Shown here: positions 1 to 8,659 of the stretch, piece after piece
How the letters are laid out: every line of letters begins with the position of its first letter
Numbering within the stretch: the first letter of the stretch is position 1
From: Nostoc sp. NIES-4103
Lineage (GTDB): Bacteria; Cyanobacteriota; Cyanobacteriia; Cyanobacteriales; Nostocaceae
NCBI RefSeq assembly: GCF_002368335.1
Contig: NZ_AP018288.1
Span: forward strand, 5,481,763-5,545,762
Reading direction: 5' to 3'
Length of the DNA: 64,000 nt
Made by a program: the position numbers and the translations under genes
Notes under the pieces: generated by a model
What the model was told of the DNA's origin: nothing
What the model saw: the letters and a program-made list of their open reading frames with translations, nothing else
Database searches by the model: none

Positions 1-54
1 TATTGACCCAGATAACCTTTAGAAAAATAGCTAAAAGCAACACATGAATCAGCT

Positions 55-82
55 GTAGGGGCGTACAGCTGTACGCCCCTAC
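55..82. repeat. 28-bp perfect palindrome (GTAG...CTAC family)
   Basis: Two 14-base arms, GTAGGGGCGTACAG and CTGTACGCCCCTAC, are exact reverse complements with no loop. Three more 28-bp palindromes with GTAG/CTAC-like ends lie at 21526, 32437 and 58258. It could fold in RNA or extrude as a cruciform. No T-run follows, so it is not a typical terminator. Bases 1-220 otherwise show no gene. Confidence 0.8.
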
Positions 83-223
83 TCATGTATTTCAGGGTAA
101 TTGAGTGTGGAATACCCTACCTAGAACATCGGTATGCACACCATATGGATATATTGCAAGTTTTAGTAAATAAACGTTACATTTATTTACATAAAGTTAT
201 AAAAAATAAATCAGAGGTTTGTG

Positions 224-451
224 ATGACTATCTTAATTGCATTATTGGTTGTAGGTTGGGTAGCTGCTTCAGTTATAGGTTCTCTAGCTTACTTCTTGGG
301 AGAGCAAAGCAAGCCTATCCACGAACGCAACTGGCGTTCTGATTCTTTTGAAAAACTGGCTAAGTCCATTACTGGTAAAGACATAGATTATAGCGATCGC
401 ACTCCTGCCTATGCTATGGATGCTTATGCTAGCCGCACTCTACCCCAATAA
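224..451 (+). CDS. psb35: small one-TM thylakoid-type protein, probable photosystem II assembly protein Psb35
   Basis: A 75-residue protein. Residues 1-25 form a single hydrophobic helix (ILIALLVVGWVAASVIGSLAYF), followed by a soluble tail with the motif GEQSKPIHERNW. This layout and motif match my memory of the cyanobacterial Psb35 family (Synechocystis Ssl2148), reported to stabilise Hlip-containing CP47/chlorophyll-binding assembly intermediates. The family name is from recall, not a search. The frame begins GTG-ATG; I take the ATG at 224, which has an AGAGG-like ribosome site just upstream. The gene stands alone and ends before a strong intrinsic terminator at 477. If not Psb35, it is still a single-pass membrane miniprotein. 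Confidence 0.6.
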   Translation: MTILIALLVVGWVAASVIGSLAYFLGEQSKPIHERNWRSDSFEKLAKSITGKDIDYSDRTPAYAMDAYASRTLPQ

Positions 452-476
452 TAGGTTACTAGCATGTCAATAAAAT

Positions 477-506
477 AACCCCCAGTAAGGAAACTGGGGG
501 TTTTGC
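477..506 (+). terminator. intrinsic terminator after psb35-like gene
   Basis: The stem AACCCCCAG / CTGGGGGTT encloses a 7-base loop and is followed by a T-rich run (TTTTGCTTTTT). It sits 26 bases after the stop codon of the psb35-like gene and is a textbook Rho-independent terminator. Confidence 0.85.
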
Positions 507-548
507 TTTTTGGAGTGTGAATTCAAAACCTGAAAGTAGACAATCACC

Positions 549-746
549 TCAAAGTTCTCCATTCAGCTTACGCCTGATAATTTCCATTTGGGCTTGCATC
601 TCGGCTTCTGTTAAAGGAGTGGGATACTTTGGAGAGTTGGGGTCACGTTTACTCATCAGAAAACGAAGAGCTTCAATATCTTCGCGGTTTTCGATGACAT
701 AAGCTCTTAATTCTGTAAAACTCATTTGCTCATAATTCGGGTTCAT
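549..746 (-). CDS. small DUF6887-like protein
   Basis: A 65-residue acidic protein beginning MNPNYEQMSFTELRAYVIEN. This opening, with the ELRAYV segment, resembles the short cyanobacterial DUF6887 family as I recall it; function is unknown. No membrane segment or catalytic motif is seen. Members are often paired with another small DUF gene, but none is visible here. The ATG start directly abuts an AATTCGT heptamer array, which occupies its upstream region. Convergent with the psb35-like gene. Confidence 0.6.
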   Translation of the reverse strand: MNPNYEQMSFTELRAYVIENREDIEALRFLMSKRDPNSPKYPTPLTEAEMQAQMEIIRRKLNGEL

Positions 747-785
747 TTTCGTAATTCGTAATTCGTAATTCGTAATTCGTAATTA
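747..785. repeat. STRR heptamer array (AATTCGT)n
   Basis: Five tandem copies of the 7-base unit AATTCGT end in AATTAAG. Short tandemly repeated repetitive (STRR) heptamers are typical of heterocystous cyanobacteria. A related ATTACGA array lies at 21829-21855. Confidence 0.85.
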
Positions 786-971
786 AGAAAAGAAAGTTAT
801 GTATGTTTAGGTTTTGGGGTTTGAATCTGTTGTTAGATTTTAGAGAATTAGTATTACGTTACATATCTCTTAAACTCTTACTTCTCTGTGTCCTCTGCGC
901 CTCTGTGGTTCGTTATTCCATAACTATTGCCTAAGTATGAAAATATCAGGTGGGCATTGCCCACCCTAAAA

Positions 972-2561
972 TTACAACGGACGGTACACCCGATAGTTGA
1001 TTTCGGGGAAAATATTATCCATCAATTCCACTTTTTCCAGCCAACCGCTGTCGACTTTACCAATTTTAATTTCTTCGTAGAGCTTGTTAAACCGCATCAA
1101 GTGCGATCGCGTCCGTCGGACTGCATAAGGTACCATTGTGCCTGTCCGCATAATAAATGCCCAGTCAGAAGATTGCGCTAAGAGTAATTCTCGCGCGGCT
1201 TGGTTGAGCGATCGCAACTGCAACTCATCCTTTGGTTCCAGCTTTGATATCTCAATCATACGTTCTGCGGCTTTGTGCAAATGTGGGTAAATCCAAGCAT
1301 TGGTTTCATTCAACCAATACTCATGGAAACCTTTGTAACCCCAACTCGACTGGGAAGGACGGCAGACTTGCTGTGTAGGCTCTGCCCGTAAATAATCAGC
1401 CAAATGGGTCATTGTATAAGTTCCTTGGTCATACCATGATTTACGGAACAGGTAATCAATAAACCAAGGGCCTTCATACCACCAATGCCCGAATAACTCT
1501 GCATCGTAGGGCGAAACAATAATTGGCCGACGCTGCATTATACCATAAAGGTGTTCAGATTGTCGCTCTCGATTATACATAAAATTAGCAGCATGTTCTG
1601 CTGCCTTTTCCCTTGCCCAATAAGGATCGTAGAGCGCCTTGTCAGCAAGTCCTAAACCACGCCCAGTAATTTTGTGATACTTAATCCCCGTATTTTTACG
1701 TTGACCATTGGGCATGATATAGGGCTTGATATACTCATATTCTGCTTCCCAGCCCAAATCTTTGTAAAATTCCCGATATTCTGCTGCGCCAGGATAGCCC
1801 ACTTCAGAAGACCATACCTGCTGAGAAGATTCATGATCTCGGCCAAAAGCAGCGACACCGGTTTCTGTAAAAATCGGGGCATAAGTACCAAAGCGTGGAC
1901 GAGGGCGGGCGTAAAGAATTCCGTGCCCATCAGTGAGGAAGTAGCGCAACCCAGCATCCGCCAGCATCCGCTCTAAACCTTCATAGTAAGCGCATTCTGG
2001 TAACCAAATGCCTCTGGGTGGTTGTCCAAAGGTTTGCTCGTAGTGTTCGCAAGCTACTTGAATTTGTGCCCACACAGCTTGCGGATACATTTTCATTAGG
2101 GGTAAGTAGCCGTGGGTAGCACCGCAAGTAATAATTTCCAGGTTATTGGTATCTTGGAACTGCTTAAAAGCCGTCACCAAATCACCTTGGTAGCTTTCCC
2201 ATATCTGACGTGCTTCATTAAACTCAGTAGCATAATGTTCCGCTAAATAACGAATATGACCGTTGTGGGCATTATGCTCGACTTCCAGTTCTGTAAGTTC
2301 TTCTAATTTGGCTAAATGGGCATCATAGCGTTCTTGTAGCAGCGGATCACGGAGCATCGACACTAAAGGAGGTGTCATACTCATCGTGATTTTAAAGTCG
2401 ATGCCGTCTCGCTTTAAGCCTTCAAATACTTTTAATAAAGGAATGTATGTTTCAGTGATAGCTTCATAGAGCCATTCTTCCTCCAGCACATAATCACTTT
2501 CTGGGTGACGAACGAAGGGCAGATGTGCATGGAGTACGAGCGCAACGTAGCCAATAGCCAT
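972..2561 (-). CDS. GH57 1,4-alpha-glucan branching enzyme
   Basis: A 529-residue glycoside hydrolase family 57 protein. It opens with the family's N-terminal HAHLPFVRHPE block (residues 11-21). It carries GIWLPECAYYEG with the expected nucleophile Glu189, and SPYDAELFGHWW with the expected acid/base Asp353. Both positions fit well-studied archaeal/bacterial GH57 branching enzymes, which add alpha-1,6 branches to glycogen in the cytosol. The C-terminal helical region corresponds to DUF1957. Length is usual for the family. The gene is alone on the minus strand with 285 bases of repeat-bearing DNA upstream. A GH57 4-alpha-glucanotransferase or amylase is a less likely reading. Confidence 0.88.
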   Translation of the reverse strand: MAIGYVALVLHAHLPFVRHPESDYVLEEEWLYEAITETYIPLLKVFEGLKRDGIDFKITMSMTPPLVSMLRDPLLQERYDAHLAKLEELTELEVEHNAHNGHIRYLAEHYATEFNEARQIWESYQGDLVTAFKQFQDTNNLEIITCGATHGYLPLMKMYPQAVWAQIQVACEHYEQTFGQPPRGIWLPECAYYEGLERMLADAGLRYFLTDGHGILYARPRPRFGTYAPIFTETGVAAFGRDHESSQQVWSSEVGYPGAAEYREFYKDLGWEAEYEYIKPYIMPNGQRKNTGIKYHKITGRGLGLADKALYDPYWAREKAAEHAANFMYNRERQSEHLYGIMQRRPIIVSPYDAELFGHWWYEGPWFIDYLFRKSWYDQGTYTMTHLADYLRAEPTQQVCRPSQSSWGYKGFHEYWLNETNAWIYPHLHKAAERMIEISKLEPKDELQLRSLNQAARELLLAQSSDWAFIMRTGTMVPYAVRRTRSHLMRFNKLYEEIKIGKVDSGWLEKVELMDNIFPEINYRVYRPL

Positions 2562-2683
2562 AATAATTCTGGGGTGGTACTTGTAGGTTGAAGGTCTAGG
2601 AGTGTGGCAGAAATTAACAATATTTTAAGACTTAATCGGAATTGTTATAGTGTTTAGTAATTTTTTCCCAATCAATTCTATAT

Positions 2684-2845
2684 CTGGGGATTGGGTACTG
2701 GGGATTGGGTACTGGGGATTGGGTACTGGGGATTGGGTACTGGGGATTGGGTACTGGGGATTGGGTACTGGGGATTGGGTACTGGGGATTGGGGATTAGG
2801 AAAACTCTTTCCCAATCCCTAGTCCCTAGTCCCTAGTCCCCAGCC
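2684..2845. repeat. 14-bp tandem repeat facing its inverse family
   Basis: Seven tandem copies of the 14-base unit GGGGATTGGGTACT (2684-2789) are followed, after a short AT-rich spacer, by CCCAATCCCTAGTCCCTAG-type units (2809-2842) that are complementary in kind. A transcript from either strand could fold into a long hairpin. The array fills the gap between rsgA and the GH57 gene and runs up to the rsgA stop codon. Confidence 0.9.
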
Positions 2846-2846
2846 C

Positions 2847-3968
2847 CTATTCTTCGTCCTTATACAAATCTTGTAAAGCTTGCAGTTGAGTCCGTCGGGA
2901 AACACGGCGATATTTTTTACTTTCAAGTTTGGGTTCGTATTGACTCTGCCCTTTGCCTTTAGTTTTGAGCTTCAGGGTAGATTCTGGATCGGCTTGTTGG
3001 TTGAGCTGAGTTTGACGGGCGATCGCTTCGTCTAAAAACTCCAAATAATGTTGATAACGCTCCCAGTCTGCCCGCACTACACAATCAGGTTCATCTCGAT
3101 GCAGACAATCGCTGAACCGACAACTAGCATCTGCTAACCGCTTTCTAGCCTCTGGAAAATAATATACTAATTCTTCTGGGGCGCAATCCAGGTCAGGCTG
3201 ATTAAAACCGGGAGTATCTGCCAGTAAACCACCACCTGGCAATTCAAATAATTCTACATGGCGCGTAGTGTGGCGACCACGAGCTAATTTGCCGGAAACT
3301 TCCCCCACTCGCAGGTTGGCATTGGGAATCAGTGCATTAATCAGGCTAGATTTTCCCACACCAGAAGGCCCGGCAATCACAGTAATTTTGTTGTTGAGAT
3401 ATTTGGCTACTTGGTCAATATTTATTTGATTTTGGACACTGATAAAAAGCGGTTGATAACCCCAAGCAAACAGGCGATCGCTAATTTGTTGTTGTTCCTG
3501 TGGTGAGACTAAATCGCTTTTATTGAGACATAAAATTACATCCAAATCAGTAGATTCAGCTTTCACTAAAAATCGACTGAGTTGATAAGGTTCCAACGGT
3601 GGATCAGCAACAGCAAACACCAACAGAATTTGGTTAGTATTGGCGATTGGCGGGCGGTCTAGCTGAGTTTGACGGGGTAGCACATCCGCGATCGCTCCTC
3701 GCCCTCCAGCCCAATCTGGCTCTTCTACCACCACGCGATCGCCCACCATCACCTGTTGCCCAATTTTTTTTAACCTGGTTCTGCGAGTACAAAGCAGGAT
3801 TGGGGGATGGGGAGGATGAGGGAGATGAGGAGGATTTTGCTCCCTCATCTCCCTTATCTCCCTCATCTTTCCATACTCTTTAACTAGCTGTACTTTGTAA
3901 AAATTAGCTTGTACAGCTACTACCGTACCGAGTAACTCTTGAGTGGTAGAATTGACTTCCCCTTTCAT
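2847..3968 (-). CDS. rsgA: ribosome small subunit-dependent GTPase RsgA
   Basis: A 373-residue circularly permuted GTPase that assists late 30S ribosome maturation. Motifs come in the permuted order: NKSD (149-152), GPSGVGKSS P-loop (200-208), DTPGF (251-255), then the zinc-binding Cys283, Cys288, His290, Cys296. The N-terminal OB-fold is interrupted at about residues 34-60 by a Pro/His/Arg-rich stretch (MREIREMREQNPPHLPHPPHPP). This is encoded by intergenic-type repeat DNA, so it is probably an in-frame repeat insertion. The start ATG overlaps the tusA-like stop by one base (TAATG), implying translational coupling. The stop TAG merges into the downstream repeat array. The basic C-terminal tail after residue 330 is longer than minimal. 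Confidence 0.93.
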   Translation of the reverse strand: MKGEVNSTTQELLGTVVAVQANFYKVQLVKEYGKMREIREMREQNPPHLPHPPHPPILLCTRRTRLKKIGQQVMVGDRVVVEEPDWAGGRGAIADVLPRQTQLDRPPIANTNQILLVFAVADPPLEPYQLSRFLVKAESTDLDVILCLNKSDLVSPQEQQQISDRLFAWGYQPLFISVQNQINIDQVAKYLNNKITVIAGPSGVGKSSLINALIPNANLRVGEVSGKLARGRHTTRHVELFELPGGGLLADTPGFNQPDLDCAPEELVYYFPEARKRLADASCRFSDCLHRDEPDCVVRADWERYQHYLEFLDEAIARQTQLNQQADPESTLKLKTKGKGQSQYEPKLESKKYRRVSRRTQLQALQDLYKDEE

Positions 3969-4222
3969 TAGGCGATCGCAGGACGGCGGACTAACAAAGA
4001 AAAATAGCCAGCGCAGTCTGTAATTTTTTCTACCTGATAACCTGCCATGATCAGGCTATCAGGTACCTGCTCTATTGGCTCTCCAGTATCTAGCCAGACT
4101 TCCAGTAAACTACCTGGTGGCATTTGTTCCAGACGTAGTTTTGTCCGTACAAAATTAATCGGGCAAGGAGTACCACGCAAATCCAGTTGAGCATCGGGAG
4201 TTGATAGGGAAGATAAACTCAT
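3968..4222 (-). CDS. TusA/SirA-family sulfur-carrier protein
   Basis: An 84-residue protein of the TusA fold. LDLRGTPCPINFVRTKL carries the reactive Cys20 of the CPxP signature; here the fourth position is Asn rather than Pro. TusA relays persulfide sulfur in tRNA thiolation and other sulfur transfer; this member's partner is unknown. The ATG at 4222 overlaps the dnaJ stop by one base (TGATG); a GTG one codon upstream is possible. Its stop overlaps the rsgA start. Cyanobacterial TusA-like proteins next to dnaJ may act in protein or cofactor maintenance, but that is inference. Confidence 0.85.
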   Translation of the reverse strand: MSLSSLSTPDAQLDLRGTPCPINFVRTKLRLEQMPPGSLLEVWLDTGEPIEQVPDSLIMAGYQVEKITDCAGYFSLLVRRPAIA

Positions 4223-5352
4223 CACTTAAACAGATTACCCAAAAAACCTTCTAGACCACCTTTACCAGTGCGGTCTCCCTTAATTTTAGCTAGCTTTTCT
4301 AACAACTCTCTCTCCTCTGGGGTCACCTTAGTAGGAATATCAATTAACACCGTCAGCAGATGATCGCCCCGACTTACAGGATTTCCTAGACGAGGTACAC
4401 CGCGATTTTCTAACTTCATCACCGTATTTGGTTGGGTTCCCGCTGGAATAATTAATTCTACTGGGCCATCTACAGTATCCACTTCCAAACGGCAGCCTAA
4501 AATCGCTTGTAAGTAGCTAACTTTAATTTCTGAGAGAACATTGATACCATCCCGTTGAAATTCTTCATCTTCATTCACAAACAAGTAGACGTATAAATCC
4601 CCTGGAGGGCCACCACGTTGACCTGCATCTCCTTCCTGGGATATCCGCAACCGCGTACCATTGTCTACCCCGGCTGGAATGGTAATTTTCAGTTTCTTGG
4701 TGACTTGATTTGTACCTTTACCATCACAAGACTCACATTTGTCTTCAATTACCATTCCTGTACCATTACAGGTGGGACAAGTCGAGACTTGAGTAAAGCT
4801 ACCAAAAGGCGTTCTGGTGACACGACGTACTTGACCTGAACCGCTACAAGTTGCACAAGTGCGCGGGCGAGTTCCTGGTTTAGCGCCAGATCCGCTACAG
4901 ACTTCACAAGTTTCTAAATGTGAAATCCGAATTTCTTTTTCACCACCAAATACTGCTTCTCGAAAATCTAACTTCAGGTCTAGCCGTAAGTCATCACCGC
5001 GTACTGGGCCGCTGCGCCGTCTTTGCGTTTGACCACCCACGCCGCCACCAGCAAAGCCGCTGAAAATACTTTCAAAGATATCGGCAAAGCCACCCATGTC
5101 ACCCATATCTTGAAAGCCGACACCAGCACCACCTGAGACACCTGCTTCACCAAAACGGTTGTAACGCTCTCTGGTTTCCGGCTCAGAAAGTATTTCATAA
5201 GCGCGGTTAATTTCCTTAAAGCGTTCTTCCGCTCCCGGTTCTTTGTTGACATCTGGGTGATACTTCCGGGCTAAACGGCGATAGGCTTGTTTAATTTCTT
5301 CTTTGTCGGCGTCACGAGAGACACCCAGAATTTCGTAGTAGTCGCGGGCCAT
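4222..5352 (-). CDS. dnaJ: chaperone protein DnaJ (Hsp40, type I)
   Basis: A 376-residue full-length type I Hsp40, co-chaperone of the DnaK encoded 1 kb upstream. It has a J domain with HPD at 32-34, a Gly/Phe-rich linker (about 70-105), and four CxxCxGxG zinc repeats starting at Cys149, Cys166, Cys192 and Cys206. The C-terminal substrate-binding domains follow. The open frame extends 22 codons upstream of 5352, but MARDYYEILG is the standard family start, so I place it there. The stop codon overlaps the tusA-like start. Separation from dnaK by a repeat-filled gap suggests its own promoter. Confidence 0.96.
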   Translation of the reverse strand: MARDYYEILGVSRDADKEEIKQAYRRLARKYHPDVNKEPGAEERFKEINRAYEILSEPETRERYNRFGEAGVSGGAGVGFQDMGDMGGFADIFESIFSGFAGGGVGGQTQRRRSGPVRGDDLRLDLKLDFREAVFGGEKEIRISHLETCEVCSGSGAKPGTRPRTCATCSGSGQVRRVTRTPFGSFTQVSTCPTCNGTGMVIEDKCESCDGKGTNQVTKKLKITIPAGVDNGTRLRISQEGDAGQRGGPPGDLYVYLFVNEDEEFQRDGINVLSEIKVSYLQAILGCRLEVDTVDGPVELIIPAGTQPNTVMKLENRGVPRLGNPVSRGDHLLTVLIDIPTKVTPEERELLEKLAKIKGDRTGKGGLEGFLGNLFK

Positions 5353-5515
5353 ATAACAAAGGTAAAAGTTAGAAGGAAGAAGGCACTTATGTGAGCCAGG
5401 GGGGTCTTGGGATGCCACTTACTCAAGTAGAGGAAATAGCCGTGTGGGCGCGTTTCCCGACTTGAGCAGACTGCCGTCAATTAACGTGGTTCTCCCATGA
5501 GTGACTGGCAATCTT

Positions 5516-5539
5516 TGACGCTATTAAGCGTCATTTTTT
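5516..5539 (+). terminator. intrinsic-terminator-like hairpin, rightward
   Basis: The perfect 7-bp stem TGACGCT / AGCGTCA with loop ATTA is followed by TTTTTT on the plus strand. No rightward gene lies upstream; dnaJ and dnaK run leftward. It would end a transcript that is antisense to the dnaJ 5' region, or a small RNA starting near 5400-5480. On the minus strand the T-run becomes an A-run before the stem, so it would not act well as a leftward terminator. Confidence 0.55.
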
Positions 5540-6010
5540 CGCTCTCCAGCTTTACCACAGGGTAGGGCAGTAGACACCAAGGATACTTGCTACCCTACAC
5601 AAAGGGGTTCCGCATACAAAGTGAGAAATTCTCACAAGACAGTATGTTTCGGAGGACAGCTTGCCGGAGGCTAGATAGAAGGCAAAAGTTAATTTTTATT
5701 AAAAATTGATTTTACCTTTTAGCCTTTACAAAAATCACTAATAAGTTTTAACGAACAGATGCTTTCTTCGTAGAAGCCGAAAAAAGCTAGCAAATCTAGG
5801 AGTAAAGTAAATAGACGTTTGGATTTTTCACCGCCTGAGCTTGTCTCTTTTACAATTGTGCTACGTAGGATGCTAAAACCTCACTTATAAACCAGAGGGG
5901 CTAGCCGCACCATCAGGTGTGGAAAACCCCCCATATGCATTTGCTTGTATTTGTATTGGGACACTGTTTAGCCCACGACAATCTGCTTCTACAATCTAGC
6001 AGACTTGGGG

Positions 6011-6160
6011 ATTGGGGACTAGGGTGATGGGTAATGGGTAATGGGTAATGGGTAATGGGACTGGGGTAATGGGTAATGGGACTGGGGTAATGGGTAATGG
6101 GTAATGGGTAATGGGACTAGGGTAATGGGTAATGGGTAATGGGTAATGGGTAATGGGCCA
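6011..6160. repeat. STRR array GGGTAAT, mirrored by AATTACC at 6336-6388
   Basis: About fifteen GGGTAAT heptamers are interspersed with GGGACTGG or GGGACTAGG variants. About 180 bases further on, a run of AATTACC units (complementary to GGTAATT) abuts the dnaK 3' end. The two arrays face each other across the gap. Confidence 0.85.
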
Positions 6161-6400
6161 GATGTGATGACTAATAACCCAAGTTACTAGTTATCAAAAA
6201 ACGCCTATTTATAAGTACACAACCCTAATATTTAGTATTTAAAACTACTAAAAAATGCGTTTTTTGTATCTGTTGGATACCATTCTGGGATACTAACTAG
6301 CAACTTACGTTAATAGTAGAATCCAATTCTCTTTTTCCCAATTGCCAATTACCAATTACCAATTACCAATTACCAATTACCAATGCCCAATTCCCAACTC

Positions 6401-8362
6401 CTAATCTATCGCCTCGTAATCAACCTGTGCAGTACTTTCGTCATCAAAATCAAAATTAAATTGTGGTATGAGGGTTCCATTCATGGGATGCTCTAAGTCT
6501 CTTGGCTCGGAACTATCGGAAACTTCTTCACTTTGATCACCGTTTTGATCGTTGGCTCTGTTGTAAACATCAGCACCAATAGCAAACAGAGTTTGTTGGA
6601 AGTCATCCAGGTACTGTCGAAATTCTTGGAGAGACATATCAGGATTATTCCTGACAGCTTGGAGCTGTGCAACTTTTTCCTGAGCTAGGGCTTTGATCTG
6701 ATCGCCAATCAAGTTGCCATTATCCTTGATAGTGGATTCATAGCTGGACAAAAGATTATCAGCTTGGTTTTTGAGTTCAACCAATTCCTTACGTTTTTTG
6801 TCTTCTTCAGCAAAAACTTCTGCCTCTTGCCGCATTCGTTCTACTTCGCTGGCACTCAAGCCACCTGTGTTAGTAATGCGAATACTTTGCTCCCTACCTG
6901 TGCCTTTATCTTGAGCAGCAACCTTGAGAATACCATTAACATCGATTTCAAAAGATACTTCGATTTGCGGTACGCCACGAGGGGCTGGGGGAATTCCTGC
7001 CAAGAGAAACTTGCCGAGGCTCTTATTATCCCTTGCCATTGCCCGTTCACCTTGGAGGACGTGAATTTCCACTGAGGTTTGCCCATCAATTGCTGTGGAA
7101 AACACTTGAGACTTGCTGGTAGGAATTGTGGTGTTGCGTTCAATGATTTTAGTGAACACTTCTCCCAAAGTTTCAATTCCTAAAGACAAGGGTGTGACAT
7201 CCAATAACAGGAGATTATCAACTTCACCACCCAGGACTCCCGCTTGAATAGCAGCTCCTAGAGCTACAGCTTCGTCAGGGTTAACAGAGCGATCCGGTGC
7301 TTTGCCATTGAAAAACTTGATCAAGGCGTTTTGAACTGCGGGAATGCGAGTAGAGCCACCTACTAAAATAATCCGGTCTATATCTTGTGGTTTAAGATCT
7401 GCGTCTTTCAGCGCCTGGATCATTGGTTCAATGGTAGCTTCGATTAATTGTGCTGCCAGTTCCTCAAATTTCGAGCGGCTGAGTTCCATCTCCATGTGCT
7501 TGGGGCCTGTTTCATCGGCAGTGATAAACGGCAAGTTAATGGAGGTATTGGCCATGTTGGAAAGCTCAATTTTTGCCTTTTCCGCAGCTTCCCGCAGGCG
7601 TTGCAGTGCCATTTTATCTAAGGAAAGGTCAATTTTCTCTTCTTGCTGGAAGCGTTCAATCATCCAACGAACGATACAGTTATCAAAGTCATCTCCACCC
7701 AGTTGGTTGTTACCACAAGTTGCCTTAACCTCAAAAACTCCATCCCCCAGTTGCAGGATGGATACGTCGAAGGTACCGCCTCCCAAGTCAAAGACTAAAA
7801 TCAGTTGCTCTTGGTCTTGCTTATCCAACCCAAAAGCTAAAGCAGCAGCAGTTGGTTCGTTGATGATCCGTAAGACTTCTAACCCTGCAATGGTACCGGC
7901 ATCTTTAGTTGCTTGTCTTTGGGCGTCTGTGAAATATGCTGGTACGGTAATTACTGCCTGGCTAACAGTTTCACCTAGGAAATTTTCAGCATCCTGTTTG
8001 AGTTTTTGCAGGATCATCGCCGATATTTCTTGGGGTGTGTAGTTACGTCCACGAATGTGGACATCAACAGTCTCATCTCTACCTTTGACACAGCTATAGG
8101 GTACACGATCGCGTTCGGTGTCAGTATCTTCCCAGCGACGACCGATGAATCGCTTGATACTGTATATTGTGTTTTCAGCATTAGTTACGGCTTGGCGCTT
8201 TGCCAGCTGACCAACCAAGCGATCGCCACCCTTGCCAAATCCCACAATACTAGGAGTGGTTCGTCCACCTTCAGAACTAGCGATCACAATCGGTTGACCA
8301 CCTTCCAAAACTGCGACGCAACTGTTAGTCGTGCCTAAGTCGATCCCAATAACTTTTCCCAT
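6401..8362 (-). CDS. dnaK: molecular chaperone DnaK (Hsp70)
   Basis: A 653-residue Hsp70. The nucleotide-binding domain starts MGKVIGIDLGTTNSCVAV, with the second phosphate-loop signature VFDLGGGTFDVSIL near residue 200 and ILVGGSTRIPAVQ near 340. The linker LLLLDVTPLSLGIETLG leads into the substrate-binding domain and lid, and the tail is acidic. This is the canonical DnaK and sits in the usual grpE-dnaK-dnaJ order, with grpE 297 bases upstream. The long acidic tail ends YEAID rather than the EEVD-like end of eukaryotic Hsp70s. No complete CIRCE operator is seen upstream. Confidence 0.97.
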   Translation of the reverse strand: MGKVIGIDLGTTNSCVAVLEGGQPIVIASSEGGRTTPSIVGFGKGGDRLVGQLAKRQAVTNAENTIYSIKRFIGRRWEDTDTERDRVPYSCVKGRDETVDVHIRGRNYTPQEISAMILQKLKQDAENFLGETVSQAVITVPAYFTDAQRQATKDAGTIAGLEVLRIINEPTAAALAFGLDKQDQEQLILVFDLGGGTFDVSILQLGDGVFEVKATCGNNQLGGDDFDNCIVRWMIERFQQEEKIDLSLDKMALQRLREAAEKAKIELSNMANTSINLPFITADETGPKHMEMELSRSKFEELAAQLIEATIEPMIQALKDADLKPQDIDRIILVGGSTRIPAVQNALIKFFNGKAPDRSVNPDEAVALGAAIQAGVLGGEVDNLLLLDVTPLSLGIETLGEVFTKIIERNTTIPTSKSQVFSTAIDGQTSVEIHVLQGERAMARDNKSLGKFLLAGIPPAPRGVPQIEVSFEIDVNGILKVAAQDKGTGREQSIRITNTGGLSASEVERMRQEAEVFAEEDKKRKELVELKNQADNLLSSYESTIKDNGNLIGDQIKALAQEKVAQLQAVRNNPDMSLQEFRQYLDDFQQTLFAIGADVYNRANDQNGDQSEEVSDSSEPRDLEHPMNGTLIPQFNFDFDDESTAQVDYEAID

Positions 8363-8548
8363 ACGTACAGTATTTTTACCGAGTGCTAATGCCGTGATGT
8401 TTCGCGGGTTATCTTTTTTGTATGGGCTAAAGCGTACGGCAACTAAAGTGAATCCGCTGTGGCGAACAGTAGAAACACTTCATTGTTGCCCTAGGGTAGG
8501 CTGATTGTTAGAGAACTGCTTTTCGCATACTAGCTACTATCAAAATAC

Positions 8549-8582
8549 GGGCTGTTAAAGTCCGGCAAAACGTCAACAGCCC
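8549..8582. promoter_or_regulatory. 8-bp-stem hairpin between grpE and dnaK
   Basis: GGGCTGTT pairs with AACAGCCC across an 18-base loop. It lies about 80 bases after the grpE stop on the transcribed strand. A T-rich stretch follows on the plus strand and a weaker one on the minus strand, so it may attenuate or process the grpE-dnaK transcript. Function is inferred only. Confidence 0.4.
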
Positions 8583-8659
8583 TATTTTTGTGAAGATATG
8601 CGATGCTCGCCCTTGCTAGAACCTAGGCACTTTTGGTGAATGAGGCGAGCAACTACAGC

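Larger units (their letters stand above)
5353..6400. other. 1-kb non-coding gap between dnaK and dnaJ
   Basis: No convincing gene is present. The stretch near 5440-5475 resembles part of the element at 21700-21735 (GTTTCCCGACTTGAGCAGACTGCCGTC versus GTTTCCCGGCTTGAAGGAAGTGCCGTC), so it may be a relic of a dispersed repeat. Two STRR arrays fill 6011-6160 (GGGTAAT units with GGGACTG interruptions) and 6336-6388 (AATTACC units). Any dnaJ promoter must lie in this gap. Confidence 0.6.

Noticed and set aside
85..342. 85-codon frame overlapping the psb35-like gene
   Set aside because: Different frame, no ribosome site, no family-like composition; overlaps a palindrome and the better gene.
2684..2845. 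Regular repeats that could suggest a CRISPR array
   Set aside because: Units are 7-14 bases, contiguous and without unique spacers, and there are no cas genes; they are STRRs.
7344..8042. 232-codon open frame on the plus strand
   Set aside because: It lies wholly antisense to dnaK, follows its codon pattern and has Ser-rich nonsense composition.
8381..8389. GAGTGCTAA upstream of dnaK, a CIRCE half-site
   Set aside because: The matching TTAGCACTC arm nine bases away is missing, so it is not a full HrcA operator.
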